Shown here: piece after piece, positions 43,337-52,668 of the stretch
Layout: the number at the start of each line of letters is the position of its first letter
Numbering within the stretch: position 1 is the stretch's first letter
NCBI RefSeq assembly: GCF_023822025.1
Contig: NZ_CP082909.1
Coordinates: forward strand, 4,303,001 to 4,367,000
Direction of reading: 5' to 3'
Length of the DNA: 64,000 nucleotides
Origin: Endozoicomonas sp. 4G
Lineage (GTDB): Bacteria > Pseudomonadota > Gammaproteobacteria > Pseudomonadales > Endozoicomonadaceae
Notes under the pieces: generated by a model
Told to the model about the DNA's origin: nothing
Databases searched by the model: none
The model's input: only the letters and a program-made list of their open reading frames with translations
Made by a program: the position numbers and the translations under genes

Positions 43337-45211
43337 TTACTCTTGTGCCATGGCAGAGTCCAAAGTTACAGATTGTGATGTGCTTGTTTCTGATTGCTGG
43401 TACTGGGAATGTGCGACCGCGTGTGTATCGGCTTGCGTTAACGGAGCAGGTTTGGGATCCGACAGTTCATCAGATAGCTCCTCAGGAACCATACCAAAAA
43501 TCATAAACATACTATGTATAAACTTGTTTTTTTCTTCTGCTCCCCTATCCTTCAAAAACTTAACAAGCTGTTTACGGGCTTCTAAGGTGAAGGTTTTTAA
43601 AATCTCAAATTGCCCACTGGGTACATATTGCGCAAAACGAACATTCTCAGGGAACATACCACTTAAACGTTGTCCGAGCATTGATCTTATAAGCGCACAA
43701 GCAACAAACATGGCTTCAACATCCCAAGAACATAAATATTCATCATCAGCAACGATTGATCCCAGAACATGAAGTGATTCGTCACCTTCATCACTTTCAT
43801 CACCTTCATCAATTAAATAATGTGCACTACTTGGAGTAATAAAAGAATATTCACCAACGCCCCACGCAGAGATTTCTGTTGAACTGAGAGTACTTCTAGA
43901 TATATTGGGCATACCAAAACCATACTTATTATAAACAGCTCCGGCAAAATGATTTAACATGCTTATTGTTATTAATCTGGATGGAACCAATTCACTTTCT
44001 AGCCGCCAGCCTATTCTTATAAACACCTGATAAATATAATCAATTAACATTGCTCTCTGTTGGCGACCTATTTCTGAATAAACAATTTGTTCCGGGTCAT
44101 CAGAAGCTAAAAAATTATTACTTATTAACTGGTTCGGCAATTCGTTGCTAAATTGATCCAAACCGGCTTGGTTCTCAAATTCATAAAGAGCAAGTGTTTT
44201 AACAATTCTTGTCACCTCCACATAGTCTTCAATCCCTTGAGATTTTGCCAATTCACCTACTTCTGAAATAAGACGGTAAAGAGACGAGCTACCCTTTAAA
44301 AATTTAATCCATTTCGGATAAAATTTACTTAGCGCATTTTTATCTGAGATAAAACTTTGAGTTAAAAGTCTATAAAGTGCTGAGAACTTATAGTAATCAT
44401 TTCTTTGAAAACAACCTTCTCTCAGCCTTTCATTTGATTCCAAAGTTTTGAACCATTCAAATAAACGGATTGCTGAAGTGTCAGCCTCTTGTGTGCCTGA
44501 CACCGATACTTCTTCCCAGTCTTGCTCTGTTGCAGAAGGGCATTTTTCAGTCGATTCCTGCTCAAGTACACTGGATTCACGATCCAGACATTCTTTGCAT
44601 TTATTATTAAAGACGAGTGCCGTTTTTTTCTTACAAATCTGGCATGACCCACTGTTTGATGACCCACCTGCCCCATCATCTCCGTTACTATCACTGCCAG
44701 CACCGCTGTCTTGATTTTGACGACCATTTTGACGACTATTTTGACGACCATAGCTTCCTTGAAACTGAGTAGGCGGGGCGCTATCAAGATCGCCTCCCTG
44801 ACTTCCAGCCTGACCCGTTTCTCCAGAATGGCTAATCCCGGTGGGAACCTGACCCGGAATAATGATGAACTGCTCATTCCAACCCTGCATGATTTTGAGC
44901 ACAATCCGGGTATCCCAAAAAGGCCTTATCCCACCGCCCGGCCTTTTCCTGAATAAATCGCCTAAATCATCGCCACTGCCAAAACCACCACCAGAGCTTG
45001 TGAATGTTTCGCCGTTATCCGCAGTACCCGAAGCTCCGGGTATTGCAAAAGGCCCACTGAAACGGCTGCTGTCGTCAGAATGATCAGACCCATTTTTTAC
45101 AGCCTGTTGATTGCGGTAAAAAATATCGACAAATGATGTTTTTTTAGCAGCACAGTGACCAGCAAGCGGCAAAGTGACAGTCAGGATAAATAAAAAAAAC
45201 AGGTGAACCAT
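43337..45211 (-). CDS. Secreted zinc-finger family protein, copy 5 (624 aa), native start lost
   Basis: The place of the family start codon (45233-45235) reads ATC, giving ATCAAAGCAATAAGG instead of ATGAAAGCAACAAGG. The next in-frame ATG at 45211 still leaves a usable hydrophobic leader (MVHLFFLFILTVTLPLAGHC). The variable module keeps only WDTRIVLKIMQGWNEQFIII, as in copy 3. The finger is CQICKKKTALVFNNKCKECL. An acidic insert SDEGDESDEGDESLHVL in the helical region is private to this copy. It ends at LDSAMAQE. It lies 33 bases after copy 6 with no spacer promoter, so it would be translated from a copy 6 transcript. Confidence 0.75.
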   Translation of the reverse strand: MVHLFFLFILTVTLPLAGHCAAKKTSFVDIFYRNQQAVKNGSDHSDDSSRFSGPFAIPGASGTADNGETFTSSGGGFGSGDDLGDLFRKRPGGGIRPFWDTRIVLKIMQGWNEQFIIIPGQVPTGISHSGETGQAGSQGGDLDSAPPTQFQGSYGRQNSRQNGRQNQDSGAGSDSNGDDGAGGSSNSGSCQICKKKTALVFNNKCKECLDRESSVLEQESTEKCPSATEQDWEEVSVSGTQEADTSAIRLFEWFKTLESNERLREGCFQRNDYYKFSALYRLLTQSFISDKNALSKFYPKWIKFLKGSSSLYRLISEVGELAKSQGIEDYVEVTRIVKTLALYEFENQAGLDQFSNELPNQLISNNFLASDDPEQIVYSEIGRQQRAMLIDYIYQVFIRIGWRLESELVPSRLITISMLNHFAGAVYNKYGFGMPNISRSTLSSTEISAWGVGEYSFITPSSAHYLIDEGDESDEGDESLHVLGSIVADDEYLCSWDVEAMFVACALIRSMLGQRLSGMFPENVRFAQYVPSGQFEILKTFTLEARKQLVKFLKDRGAEEKNKFIHSMFMIFGMVPEELSDELSDPKPAPLTQADTHAVAHSQYQQSETSTSQSVTLDSAMAQE

Positions 45212-45244
45212 AGTCAGGAGCCTTATTGCTTTGATGCCTGGAAA

Positions 45245-47893
45245 TCAATGACTTTGCTTTGCATCCTTAAAACTTCGTTTCCGGTGTCGCCTTTTGTGAT
45301 TCGACTGGTTTTGAGCATTTTGCAAGGTCTCCTGATGCCCTGCGCAGGCTTGCTCTTCGCTGTGAAGGAGTTCCTTTAGTGTTAAGGCAGAGCTCGAAGT
45401 TACAGGCTCTGATGTACTTTTTTTTGATTGCTGATCCCGGAGACGGGCGACTTCGTGTGCAACAGCTTGCGCTATCGGCACAGGTTCGGGATCCAATAGT
45501 TCACGCGATAGCTCCGTAGGAACCATACCAAAGATCAAAAACATACTATGTATAAATCTGTCTTTTTCTTCTGCTCCCCTGGACTCCAGAAACCTGACAA
45601 GCTGCCCACGGGCTTTTAAGGCAAAGGTGCTTAACAGCTCAAGTTCCTCAATGGGTGCATATTCACAAAAATATTTACGCTCAGGAAACATTCCTAATAA
45701 GGTCGGTCCGAGCATTGACCTTATAATAACCAAAGCAGTAAACATAGCTTCAACATCTCTAAATTCTAAACTTTGATAGTTAGTAACAGCGACTGCCTGA
45801 ACATGAAGTGGCCCACCAGTGAATCCAAGTAAAAACTTCTTGTTATAGGGAGTAATAAAAGAATATCCACCTGAATTCCCACAGCCCCACATCAAAATCT
45901 GCAACAAGCCATTATTACTCATTTCCGGATCCGGCATACCAAAACCATACTTAGCGTAAACATCTCTGGCAAATTCATTTAACATTGCTGTTGTTATAAA
46001 TCTCGATGGGAATTTTTCAGCTTGCAGCGACAGGCTCGTTTCTTTAAATACCTGATAAATATAATTGATTAACTCTGCCTTCTCTTGGTGACCTAATCTT
46101 GAATAATAAATTTGATCGGGGTCATAAGGAGACGACAATTTTTTCATCCTCAAATGGTCCAGTAATACGTTTCTGAAGGGTGTCGATCTGGTTTCACTCT
46201 CAAACTCTTCCCTGTTTACAGCAAGTGTTTCAACAATTCTTGCCACCTCAACATAATCCTCAATTCCCTGAGATTTTGCCAATTCACCCACTTCTGAAAT
46301 AAGCTGATAAAGGGACATACTGTAATTTAAAAACTTAACCCATTTTGAATAAAATTTACTTAGGGTATTTTTGTCTGACATAAAACTTTGAGTTAAAAGT
46401 TTATAAAGTGTTGGAAAATTATAGTCATGACTAATGTGAAAAGAACTCTCTCTTATATAGCTATTTGAATTTGAATTTAAAGTTTTGAACCATTCAAATA
46501 GACGGATTGCTGAAGTGTCAGCCTGTTTTGTGCCTGATTCAGATACCTCGCTGTCTTGCCCTATTGCAGGAGGCAGTTCTTCCGTCAGCTCCCGCTCAAG
46601 TACACTGGAGTCACGATCCAGACATGCTTTGCATCTGTTATAAGCGAGTAAAGGTTTACCACAAATCAGGCATGACCATCTGTTTGGTGATCCACCTGCC
46701 CCACCATCTCCCCCACTCTCTCTGCCACTCTTTCTTCCACCACTGCTGCCTTGACTTTGACGACCAGAGCCGCTTTGAAACCGAGTATTGGCAGCTGGGG
46801 CCTTATTAAGGTCGGCTTGACTTCCGGCCTGACGGGTTCTGCCTCCTCCAGGATGGCCGATCCCGGTAGGAACCTGGCCCGGAAAAACGGTAACACTGCG
46901 TAATTGTTTGGGACTTAAAATGAACTCTTGCTGTGCATAACGACCAGTGAGCACAATCCGGTTATCCCAAATCTGTTTTTTTACGGTCTGGCCGCCAGTA
47001 CCGGGCAGCAGGATCACTCTGCTGAACTGCTCACTCATCCATTCAAAGGAGTATAAAGGTCTAATCCCACCGCCCGGCCTTCTCTTGAATAAATCACCCA
47101 AATCGTCACTACTGCCAAAACCGCCACCACCAGAGCTTATGAATGGTTCGCTGTTATCCGCAGTACCCGAGGCTCCGGGTATTGCAAAAGGCCCACTTAA
47201 ACGGCTTTTGTCGTCAGAATGATCAAGCCCATTTTTTACCGCCTGTTGATTGCGATAAAAAATATCAACAAATGATGTCTTTTTGTTGGCTGACGTATGA
47301 CTCGACGGTAAAGCCGCGCTTTCTGAAAAAAAACCGCTGCATTCCGGTTCTATAACCCATCCATTATCATTGTCTTCAATGGCCAAAACCAACGATTGGT
47401 GACCTGCCGGTAAACGCCACCTGGCCGAGTACTCGTGTTGCCAGCGATCACTGTCGGGTGCCGATGCAATCCGTCTGATATCCCCATTTTGTATATCCGG
47501 CATAGCCTGACCCGTTACAGGCTTTTTAAATACCGGGGGAGAGGGGAAATTCCCTGTCGACGATGCAGGGGGCGTCCGGAAACAAAAATTAAATTGATTG
47601 CCCGGCTGGCTATCGAGGATGACATAAAACTGGTTGTTCTCCAGTTCAGAAATTGTTTTACCGTTGTCACCAACCGCCTTGCGATCATAGGTAAGAAGAA
47701 GGGGCGGATTGCTCCCTATAAACGACAGTTTACTGATCTCCCCCGGTGCCTGAATGGCTTTGGAGGAACTCCCCCAACCCGCCCAGCTCACCAGGCTGGT
47801 ATAAGCAGCGCAGTGACCCGTAAGCGGAAAAGTGACAAGCAAGGTAAATAAAAAAAACAGGCGATCCATAGTTAGAAACCTTGCTGTTTTCAT
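45245..47893 (-). CDS. Secreted zinc-finger family protein, copy 6 (882 aa), alternative tail
   Basis: This copy keeps the long N-terminal module that copies 1-5 lack: after the signal peptide come KLSFIGSNPPLLLTYDRKAV, LENNQFYVILDSQPGNQFNF and WRLPAGHQSLVLAIEDNDNG, a beta-rich domain of about 160 residues also present in copy 7. The finger (CLICGKPLLAYNRCKACLD) lies near residue 407-424. The helical region is complete. The C-terminus follows the family to LKELLHS, the first helix of the Death domain, then diverges into a basic tail (NHKRRHRKRSFKDAKQSH). So the Death domain was replaced or lost here. It is the first gene of the minus-strand array. Confidence 0.85.
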   Translation of the reverse strand: MKTARFLTMDRLFFLFTLLVTFPLTGHCAAYTSLVSWAGWGSSSKAIQAPGEISKLSFIGSNPPLLLTYDRKAVGDNGKTISELENNQFYVILDSQPGNQFNFCFRTPPASSTGNFPSPPVFKKPVTGQAMPDIQNGDIRRIASAPDSDRWQHEYSARWRLPAGHQSLVLAIEDNDNGWVIEPECSGFFSESAALPSSHTSANKKTSFVDIFYRNQQAVKNGLDHSDDKSRLSGPFAIPGASGTADNSEPFISSGGGGFGSSDDLGDLFKRRPGGGIRPLYSFEWMSEQFSRVILLPGTGGQTVKKQIWDNRIVLTGRYAQQEFILSPKQLRSVTVFPGQVPTGIGHPGGGRTRQAGSQADLNKAPAANTRFQSGSGRQSQGSSGGRKSGRESGGDGGAGGSPNRWSCLICGKPLLAYNRCKACLDRDSSVLERELTEELPPAIGQDSEVSESGTKQADTSAIRLFEWFKTLNSNSNSYIRESSFHISHDYNFPTLYKLLTQSFMSDKNTLSKFYSKWVKFLNYSMSLYQLISEVGELAKSQGIEDYVEVARIVETLAVNREEFESETRSTPFRNVLLDHLRMKKLSSPYDPDQIYYSRLGHQEKAELINYIYQVFKETSLSLQAEKFPSRFITTAMLNEFARDVYAKYGFGMPDPEMSNNGLLQILMWGCGNSGGYSFITPYNKKFLLGFTGGPLHVQAVAVTNYQSLEFRDVEAMFTALVIIRSMLGPTLLGMFPERKYFCEYAPIEELELLSTFALKARGQLVRFLESRGAEEKDRFIHSMFLIFGMVPTELSRELLDPEPVPIAQAVAHEVARLRDQQSKKSTSEPVTSSSALTLKELLHSEEQACAGHQETLQNAQNQSNHKRRHRKRSFKDAKQSH

Positions 47894-48217
47894 AGTCGAA
47901 TTTGCCTAAAGGTTTTATTGGTAAGACGTAACAATAGACCGTAAATTTGGCTCTTTTGAATTTTTCGCCCAGACACAGGCTTACCGGGTCTCCTATGAAG
48001 TACTCGGGATACAGCTACGGATATTCAGATCAGCGCTTTCGTGGCCATGACCGTTTGGGCGATGCTTTGCGTGAAATTTGTTAAATGATTTCACCCGCAT
48101 CAAAAATTGTCAGTATGGTGGTTGGTTAGAAATTAAAGGTGGAAATCGATAAAACAACTTCAAAATTAAGGTCTATTGTTATGCCTCATCGGTAAAATTT
48201 TTTGGAGAAATCCAATC
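47894..48217. promoter_or_regulatory. Divergent promoter region of copies 6 and 7
   Basis: On the minus strand the leader of copy 6 reads GGTCTATTGTTACGTCTTAC then CAATAAAACCTTTAGGCAAA before the ATG. On the plus strand 48169-48210 reads GGTCTATTGTTATGCCTCAT then CGGTAAAATTTTTTGGAGAA, clearly the same leader in inverse orientation. It belongs to copy 7, now 1.1 kb away behind an IscB element. Between them is only a 29-codon frame at 47995-48084 (MKYSGYSYGYSDQRFRGHDR...), which I do not accept as a gene. Confidence 0.65.
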
Positions 48218-48500
48218 GTCACTGAACCCCGCCCTGAAGGACGGGGCTTGAAAAAGCTCCCAATTTGGGGTTAGAAGTGACCAGACTCAGCAACCGCAAG
48301 GTTGCTACGTTAAGGACGAATGTATAGTTACCGTGGGATGCTTCACCAGTCCCACGCTCTAAGGATAGTGGTTAAACAGTGTATTGAGGGTTAATCACAG
48401 TGCTGCTATCAAGAAACCGTCCATTAACATTGTCGAGATGAACTTTACTGCCGCAAGGCTAGAACGGTGCGTAAGCACCAAAAGTAACGAAGGTAGGTGT
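48218..48500 (+). ncRNA. omega-RNA (HEARO) region of IscB element 1
   Basis: The 280 bases left of iscB are non-coding and nearly identical to those left of the intact iscB at 54118-54398. They start with a strong hairpin (CCCCG...CGGGG at 48227-48246) and contain several further short hairpins, e.g. GTGGGATGCTTCACCAGTCC CAC. In IscB systems the RNA is encoded just upstream of the gene, with the guide at its 5' end derived from DNA left of the element. The RNA ends are estimates. Confidence 0.75.
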
Positions 48501-49225
48501 ATGAACCGAGTGTTCGTATTTGACAAAAACAAAAAGCCTCTTATGCCTTGCCATCCGGCAAGGGCAAGAAAGCTGTTAGACAAGGGTAAGGCTGCTGTCT
48601 TCAGACGCTATCCTTTCACGATCATCCTGAAGGAAAGAGAAGGTGGAAATGTTCAGCCACTGGAACTCAAATTCGACGTTGGAAGCAAAACAACAGGCAT
48701 AGCTGTTGTGGCTGACTGTGATCGTGGAAAGAAAGTTGTCTTTGCTGCTGAACTCCAGCATAGAGGACAGAGGGTTAAAGACTCTCTTGAGTCTCGGCGT
48801 GCAACATTGCTACTGGCGGTAGAACGAAGTTCAACCGCACTCAGCAAGGATACAAGAAAGAGCACTGGATAGATGCCGCCTGTGTAGGAGAGTCTGGAGC
48901 CAGTGTATACATAGCAGAGAGCACAAAACCCTTAATCATTAAGGCTATGGGTAGAGGCTCACGACAAATGTGTAGAGTGGACAAGTACGGATTTCCCCGT
49001 ACAAAGGCTAAAGGCTCCAAACAAGTAAAAGGTTTCCAGACTGGCGATATCGTCAAGGCTATCGTTCCAGCCGGTAAACGGCAAGGAACGTATACAGGAC
49101 GGGTTGCAGTGAGAACTACAGGCTCACTCAACATCAAGACTGAAAGTGACACCACCCAAGGAATTTCATGGAGAAACTGTCAGAAAATTCAGTCTGTGGA
49201 TGGTTATGGTTACAGCTTGCTCTAA
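48501..49225 (+). pseudogene. iscB: iscB with an internal deletion and frameshift
   Basis: The first 102 codons match intact IscB: MNRVFVFDKNKKPLMPCHPA, the RuvC-I motif LKFDVGSKTTGIAVV and SLESRRAT. At about 48805 the sequence jumps to what in the intact gene is TGGRTKF. The bridge helix arginines, RuvC-II Glu and whole HNH domain are gone, and the joint shifts the frame. The original C-terminal frame is open again from MGRGSRQMCRVDKYGF to the stop at 49225. The nuclease is dead, but the gene ends and the RNA region are intact. Confidence 0.9.
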
Positions 49226-49301
49226 CGAGCAAGTCAACATTCCTCCCCGCATTTATGCCCTCGGGTACTAGAAGTACGGGGTATCCAGTTGAGGTAAAAC
49301 G

Positions 49302-52295
49302 ATGAAAACCGCAAGTCTTCAGACTATGGTTCACCATTTTTTGTTATTCATCTTGTCTGTTATTTTGCCGCTTACTGGTCACAGCGCCAGTTATACCAAC
49401 CTGTTGAGCTGGACGGGTTGGGGGAGTTCCTCCAAAAACATTGAGAAGTGGAGTGGGGCAACGGGGGATATTAGCAAACTGTCGTTTATAGGGAACAATC
49501 CGCCCCTTCTTCTTACTTATGATCGCAAGGCGATTGGCGGGAGCGGTAAAGCAGTTTCTGAACTGGAGAACAATCAGTTTTATGTCATCCTCGACAGCCA
49601 CCCGGGCGATCAATTTAATTTTTGTTTTCGGACGCCCCCTGCATCGTCAACAGAAAACCTTCCCTCTCCACCGGTATTTAAAAAGCCTGTAACGGGTCAG
49701 GGTATACCGGATATACAAAATGGGGGAATGCGGCGTGTTGCGTCGACACCCGAAAGGGATCGCTGGCAACATGAGTACTCGACCAGATGGCGTTTACCGG
49801 CGGGTCATCAATCGTTGGTTTTGACGATTGAAGACAACGATAATGGATGGGTTATAGAGCCGGAATGCAGCGGTATTTTGTCAGAAAGTACGGCTTTACC
49901 GCCGTCATCGGGCAGTAATACACCAGCAAACAAAAAATCATCATTTGTCGATATTTTTTATCGCAATCAACAGGCGGTAAAAAATGAGCCTGATCATTCT
50001 GACGACAGCAGCCATTTCACTGGGCCTTTTGCAATACCCGGAAACTCTGGTGCTGCAGATAACAGCAAACCATTTACAAGTTCTGGTGGTGACAGTTTTG
50101 GCAGTGGCGATGATTTCGGCAATTTATTCAAGAAAAGACCGGGCAGTGGGATGGGCCCCCTTTACTCCTTTGAATGGATGAGTGAGCAGTTCAGCAGAGT
50201 GATCATGCTACCTGGTACTGACGGCCAGACCGTAAAAAAACAGATTTGGGATACCCGGATTGTGCTCAAAATCAAGCAGGGTTGGAATGAGCAGGCCATC
50301 ATTATTTCGCAGGAACTTTGGGATAAAATAAAAGGTGCAAATCTTGAAAGGAGTTCAGGGCTTTTTCTGGCATTATCCAGAAATCCCGATAATCCCGAAG
50401 CTGTATTTGATCACTACCAGAACAGCAACCCGCCACAACCGCTTCAAACAGAAGACTACCGTCGTTATACACAGCAAGAGTTCGTTTTAAGTCCCAAGCA
50501 ATTACGCAGCGTGTCCGTTTTTCCGGGCCATGTCCCCACAGGGATCGGCCATCCTGGAGGTGCCGGAACCAGTCAGGCCGAAACTCAAACTGATTTTAGT
50601 AGTGACTCATCCGCCAGTGCTCAGTTTCAAGGCGGCTACGGTCGTCAAAATCAAGGCAGTGGTGGTGGCAAAGAGAGTGGCAAAGAGAGTGGCAGAAAGA
50701 GTGGAGGGGATGATGGGTCAGGTGGATCACCAGACAGTGAGTCATGCCAGATTTGTGGTAAACCTGTACTCGCTTATAATAAATGCAGAGAATGTCTGGA
50801 TTGTGAATCCTGTGTACTTGAGCAAGAACAGACTAAAGAAAAGTCTCCTGCAATAGGGCAAGACAATAAAGAAGTAGCTGTGTCAGGCACACAAGAGGCT
50901 GATGCCTCAGCAATCCATGTATTTGAATGGTTCAAAACTTTGAAATCAAATGAAAGGCAGAAAGAAGTTTTTTTTCGCATTAGTATTTATTATAATTCTC
51001 CAGAACTTTATAATCTTTTAGCTCGTAGATTCTTTTTAGACAAAAATGCGTTAGTTCAATTTCATGCGAAATGGATTGATTTTATAGCTCTCAGAATATC
51101 ACTATACGAGCTTATTTCAGAAGTCGGTGAATTGGCACAATCGCAAGGAGTCGAGGATTATGTTGAGGTGACGAGAATTATTAAAGCGTTGGCTTTATAC
51201 AGGAGCGCATATGAAGAAAAAACGAGTTCGGTGCAACACAAAAACGAATTACTGATTTTCTTGACAAGTAAAAATCTTTTGGTGCCCGATGACTTGCATA
51301 AAGTTAGTTATTCAGGATTAGATCGCCAACAGAAAGCAGTGCTAATTGATTCTATTTATAAGATATTTAAAAAAATTGGTGAGTTACTACAAGAGGAAGC
51401 CGTTCCAACAGATTTTAAAATAATAAAAATGTTAAATACATTAGCCAGAGATGTTTATTCTGAGTATTTTTTTGGTCTTCCGGTTGTCAAAAACCAGGCG
51501 TTAGATGTTATTATGTGGGGCTATGCGAACCAATATAAATATTCTTTTATTACTCCATCTAACAAGAATGAGCTGTCTGAAATTAATAGTCTTCAAACAC
51601 TTCAAGATATTGCATTAATTATTTCTACCGATGGATCATCAGATATTGAAGATATTAAAACTATGTTTACCGCTCTGATTTTTATAGGATCCATGTTAGA
51701 GGGACATTTTAAAGGTATGTTTTTTGAACATGATCTTCTTGCTAAAACTATACCCCGTGAGCAGCTTGTTCTTTTAGGAAATTTTAACTCAAAAGTCAGG
51801 GGAAAATTTTTTGAAGCATTAGAGCTTCGTGAACCAGAAGAAAGAGACGAATTAATTCGTAATATGTTTTTGATCTTTGGTATGGTACCTAAAGAAATAT
51901 CTAATCTATTGTCCTGGGAATTCAATTACGAATGTTTTCCGTTAACGCAAGCCGCGGCTTATGTAACTAGACATCCCCATTATCATCCATTTAAAACAAG
52001 CACACCACAGTCGGTCATTATGGGCGCCGTTTTACCACTAGGGGAGCTGCTGAATGTTGGTTTTAAACTAGCTAAAGATTGGAAAAATTTTGCCAGACAT
52101 ACCGATGTTTTTAGTGATGACAATATAAAGACTATTGATGCAAATATCGGAGAAGATGTTGGAAAGGCAATGCTAATGCTAGAACAATGGAAAACAAATA
52201 AAGTTCAAATTACTTTCAAAGAGCTACTGGTCATTATTGAAAAAATAAAACGATATGATCTTAGGCGTGAGATAATGGATCGTTATGGTCTTTGA
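49302..52295 (+). CDS. Secreted zinc-finger/Death-domain family protein, copy 7 (997 aa)
   Basis: This is the longest and most complete member. It has a signal peptide (HHFLLFILSVILPLTGHSAS), the beta-rich module (KLSFIGNNPPLLLTYDRKAI, LPAGHQSLVLTIEDNDNGWV), the full second module (YSFEWMSEQFSRVIMLPGTD ... SVSVFPGHVPTGIG), a linker with KESGKES repeats, the finger CQICGKPVLAYNKCRECLD near residue 482, the helical region and a C-terminal Death-domain-like segment at about 916-997 (LAKDWKNFARHTDVFSDDNI, LMLEQWKTNK, IIEKIKRYDLRREIM). It is more diverged than copies 1-6 and divergent in direction. GAGG precedes the ATG, but the promoter lies beyond IscB element 1. Copy 7 may resemble the ancestral layout. 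Confidence 0.85.
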   Translation: MKTASLQTMVHHFLLFILSVILPLTGHSASYTNLLSWTGWGSSSKNIEKWSGATGDISKLSFIGNNPPLLLTYDRKAIGGSGKAVSELENNQFYVILDSHPGDQFNFCFRTPPASSTENLPSPPVFKKPVTGQGIPDIQNGGMRRVASTPERDRWQHEYSTRWRLPAGHQSLVLTIEDNDNGWVIEPECSGILSESTALPPSSGSNTPANKKSSFVDIFYRNQQAVKNEPDHSDDSSHFTGPFAIPGNSGAADNSKPFTSSGGDSFGSGDDFGNLFKKRPGSGMGPLYSFEWMSEQFSRVIMLPGTDGQTVKKQIWDTRIVLKIKQGWNEQAIIISQELWDKIKGANLERSSGLFLALSRNPDNPEAVFDHYQNSNPPQPLQTEDYRRYTQQEFVLSPKQLRSVSVFPGHVPTGIGHPGGAGTSQAETQTDFSSDSSASAQFQGGYGRQNQGSGGGKESGKESGRKSGGDDGSGGSPDSESCQICGKPVLAYNKCRECLDCESCVLEQEQTKEKSPAIGQDNKEVAVSGTQEADASAIHVFEWFKTLKSNERQKEVFFRISIYYNSPELYNLLARRFFLDKNALVQFHAKWIDFIALRISLYELISEVGELAQSQGVEDYVEVTRIIKALALYRSAYEEKTSSVQHKNELLIFLTSKNLLVPDDLHKVSYSGLDRQQKAVLIDSIYKIFKKIGELLQEEAVPTDFKIIKMLNTLARDVYSEYFFGLPVVKNQALDVIMWGYANQYKYSFITPSNKNELSEINSLQTLQDIALIISTDGSSDIEDIKTMFTALIFIGSMLEGHFKGMFFEHDLLAKTIPREQLVLLGNFNSKVRGKFFEALELREPEERDELIRNMFLIFGMVPKEISNLLSWEFNYECFPLTQAAAYVTRHPHYHPFKTSTPQSVIMGAVLPLGELLNVGFKLAKDWKNFARHTDVFSDDNIKTIDANIGEDVGKAMLMLEQWKTNKVQITFKELLVIIEKIKRYDLRREIMDRYGL

Positions 52296-52439
52296 GACTA
52301 CTGGCTTTTCAGAATGCCAGAGCGCAACTACTTTGCCAGATGTTTGTATCGAGGTACTCCACATAAGAGAACGAAAGATCTCGTCGATGGAACACTTCAG
52401 TTGAACGAAATTAAGGGCGCAATCCCGCTTCTTTAGAGG
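52296..52439. other. Gap between copy 7 and the IS605-type element
   Basis: An unplaced frame on the plus strand (NYFARCLYRGTPHKRTKDLV) is too short to judge. A hairpin (CCCGC...GCGGG at 52424-52443) near its right end is probably the left end of the IS605-type element. Confidence 0.35.
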
Positions 52440-52598
52440 CGGGTCAAGCCCTTGCAAGGCGTTAGCCTTGCTGTGACAGTCGCTTCGTAGCCGGTCGATC
52501 ATTTCCTTGGTGAACACGTTTCTACGGTATTTAGTATCAAATATTAGATGTACGTTATTCCTAAATACACAGGATTTACATGATTTCCGTTTGTACAT
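52440..52598 (-). pseudogene. tnpA: tnpA (Y1 HUH transposase) remnant
   Basis: From an ATG at 52598 the minus strand reads MYKRKSCKSCVFRNNVHLIF then DTKYRRNVFTKEMIDRLR. This matches the N-terminus of IS200/IS605 TnpA (H-hydrophobic-x-W/F-x-TKYR-x-x-V). The HUH motif and catalytic Tyr are not found in this frame; the rest is degenerate. The gene is divergent from tnpB, as in IS605. Confidence 0.65.
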
Positions 52599-52668
52599 AC
52601 AAACTTCATATTTGACTGATATTTGTAACCAGACTAGCATGAAGCCATTCAATTCAACAGGTTATGTA

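Larger units (their letters stand above)
48218..49288 (+). mobile_element. IscB element 1, internal-deletion derivative
   Basis: The left end (GTCACTGAACCCCGCCCTGA) and right end (hairpin CCCCGC...TACGGGG, then TATCCAG) match element 2 at 54118-55790. The interior has lost about 620 bp of iscB. The right-end hairpin loop has gained about 17 bases (TTTATGCCCTCGGGTA). It sits between the leader and the ATG of copy 7. Having both ends but no working nuclease, it is a MITE-like relative of element 2. Confidence 0.8.

Noticed and set aside
47995-48084. 29-codon frame MKYSGYSYGYSDQRFRGHDR... in the divergent promoter region
   Set aside because: Too short, no ribosome site and no recognisable family.
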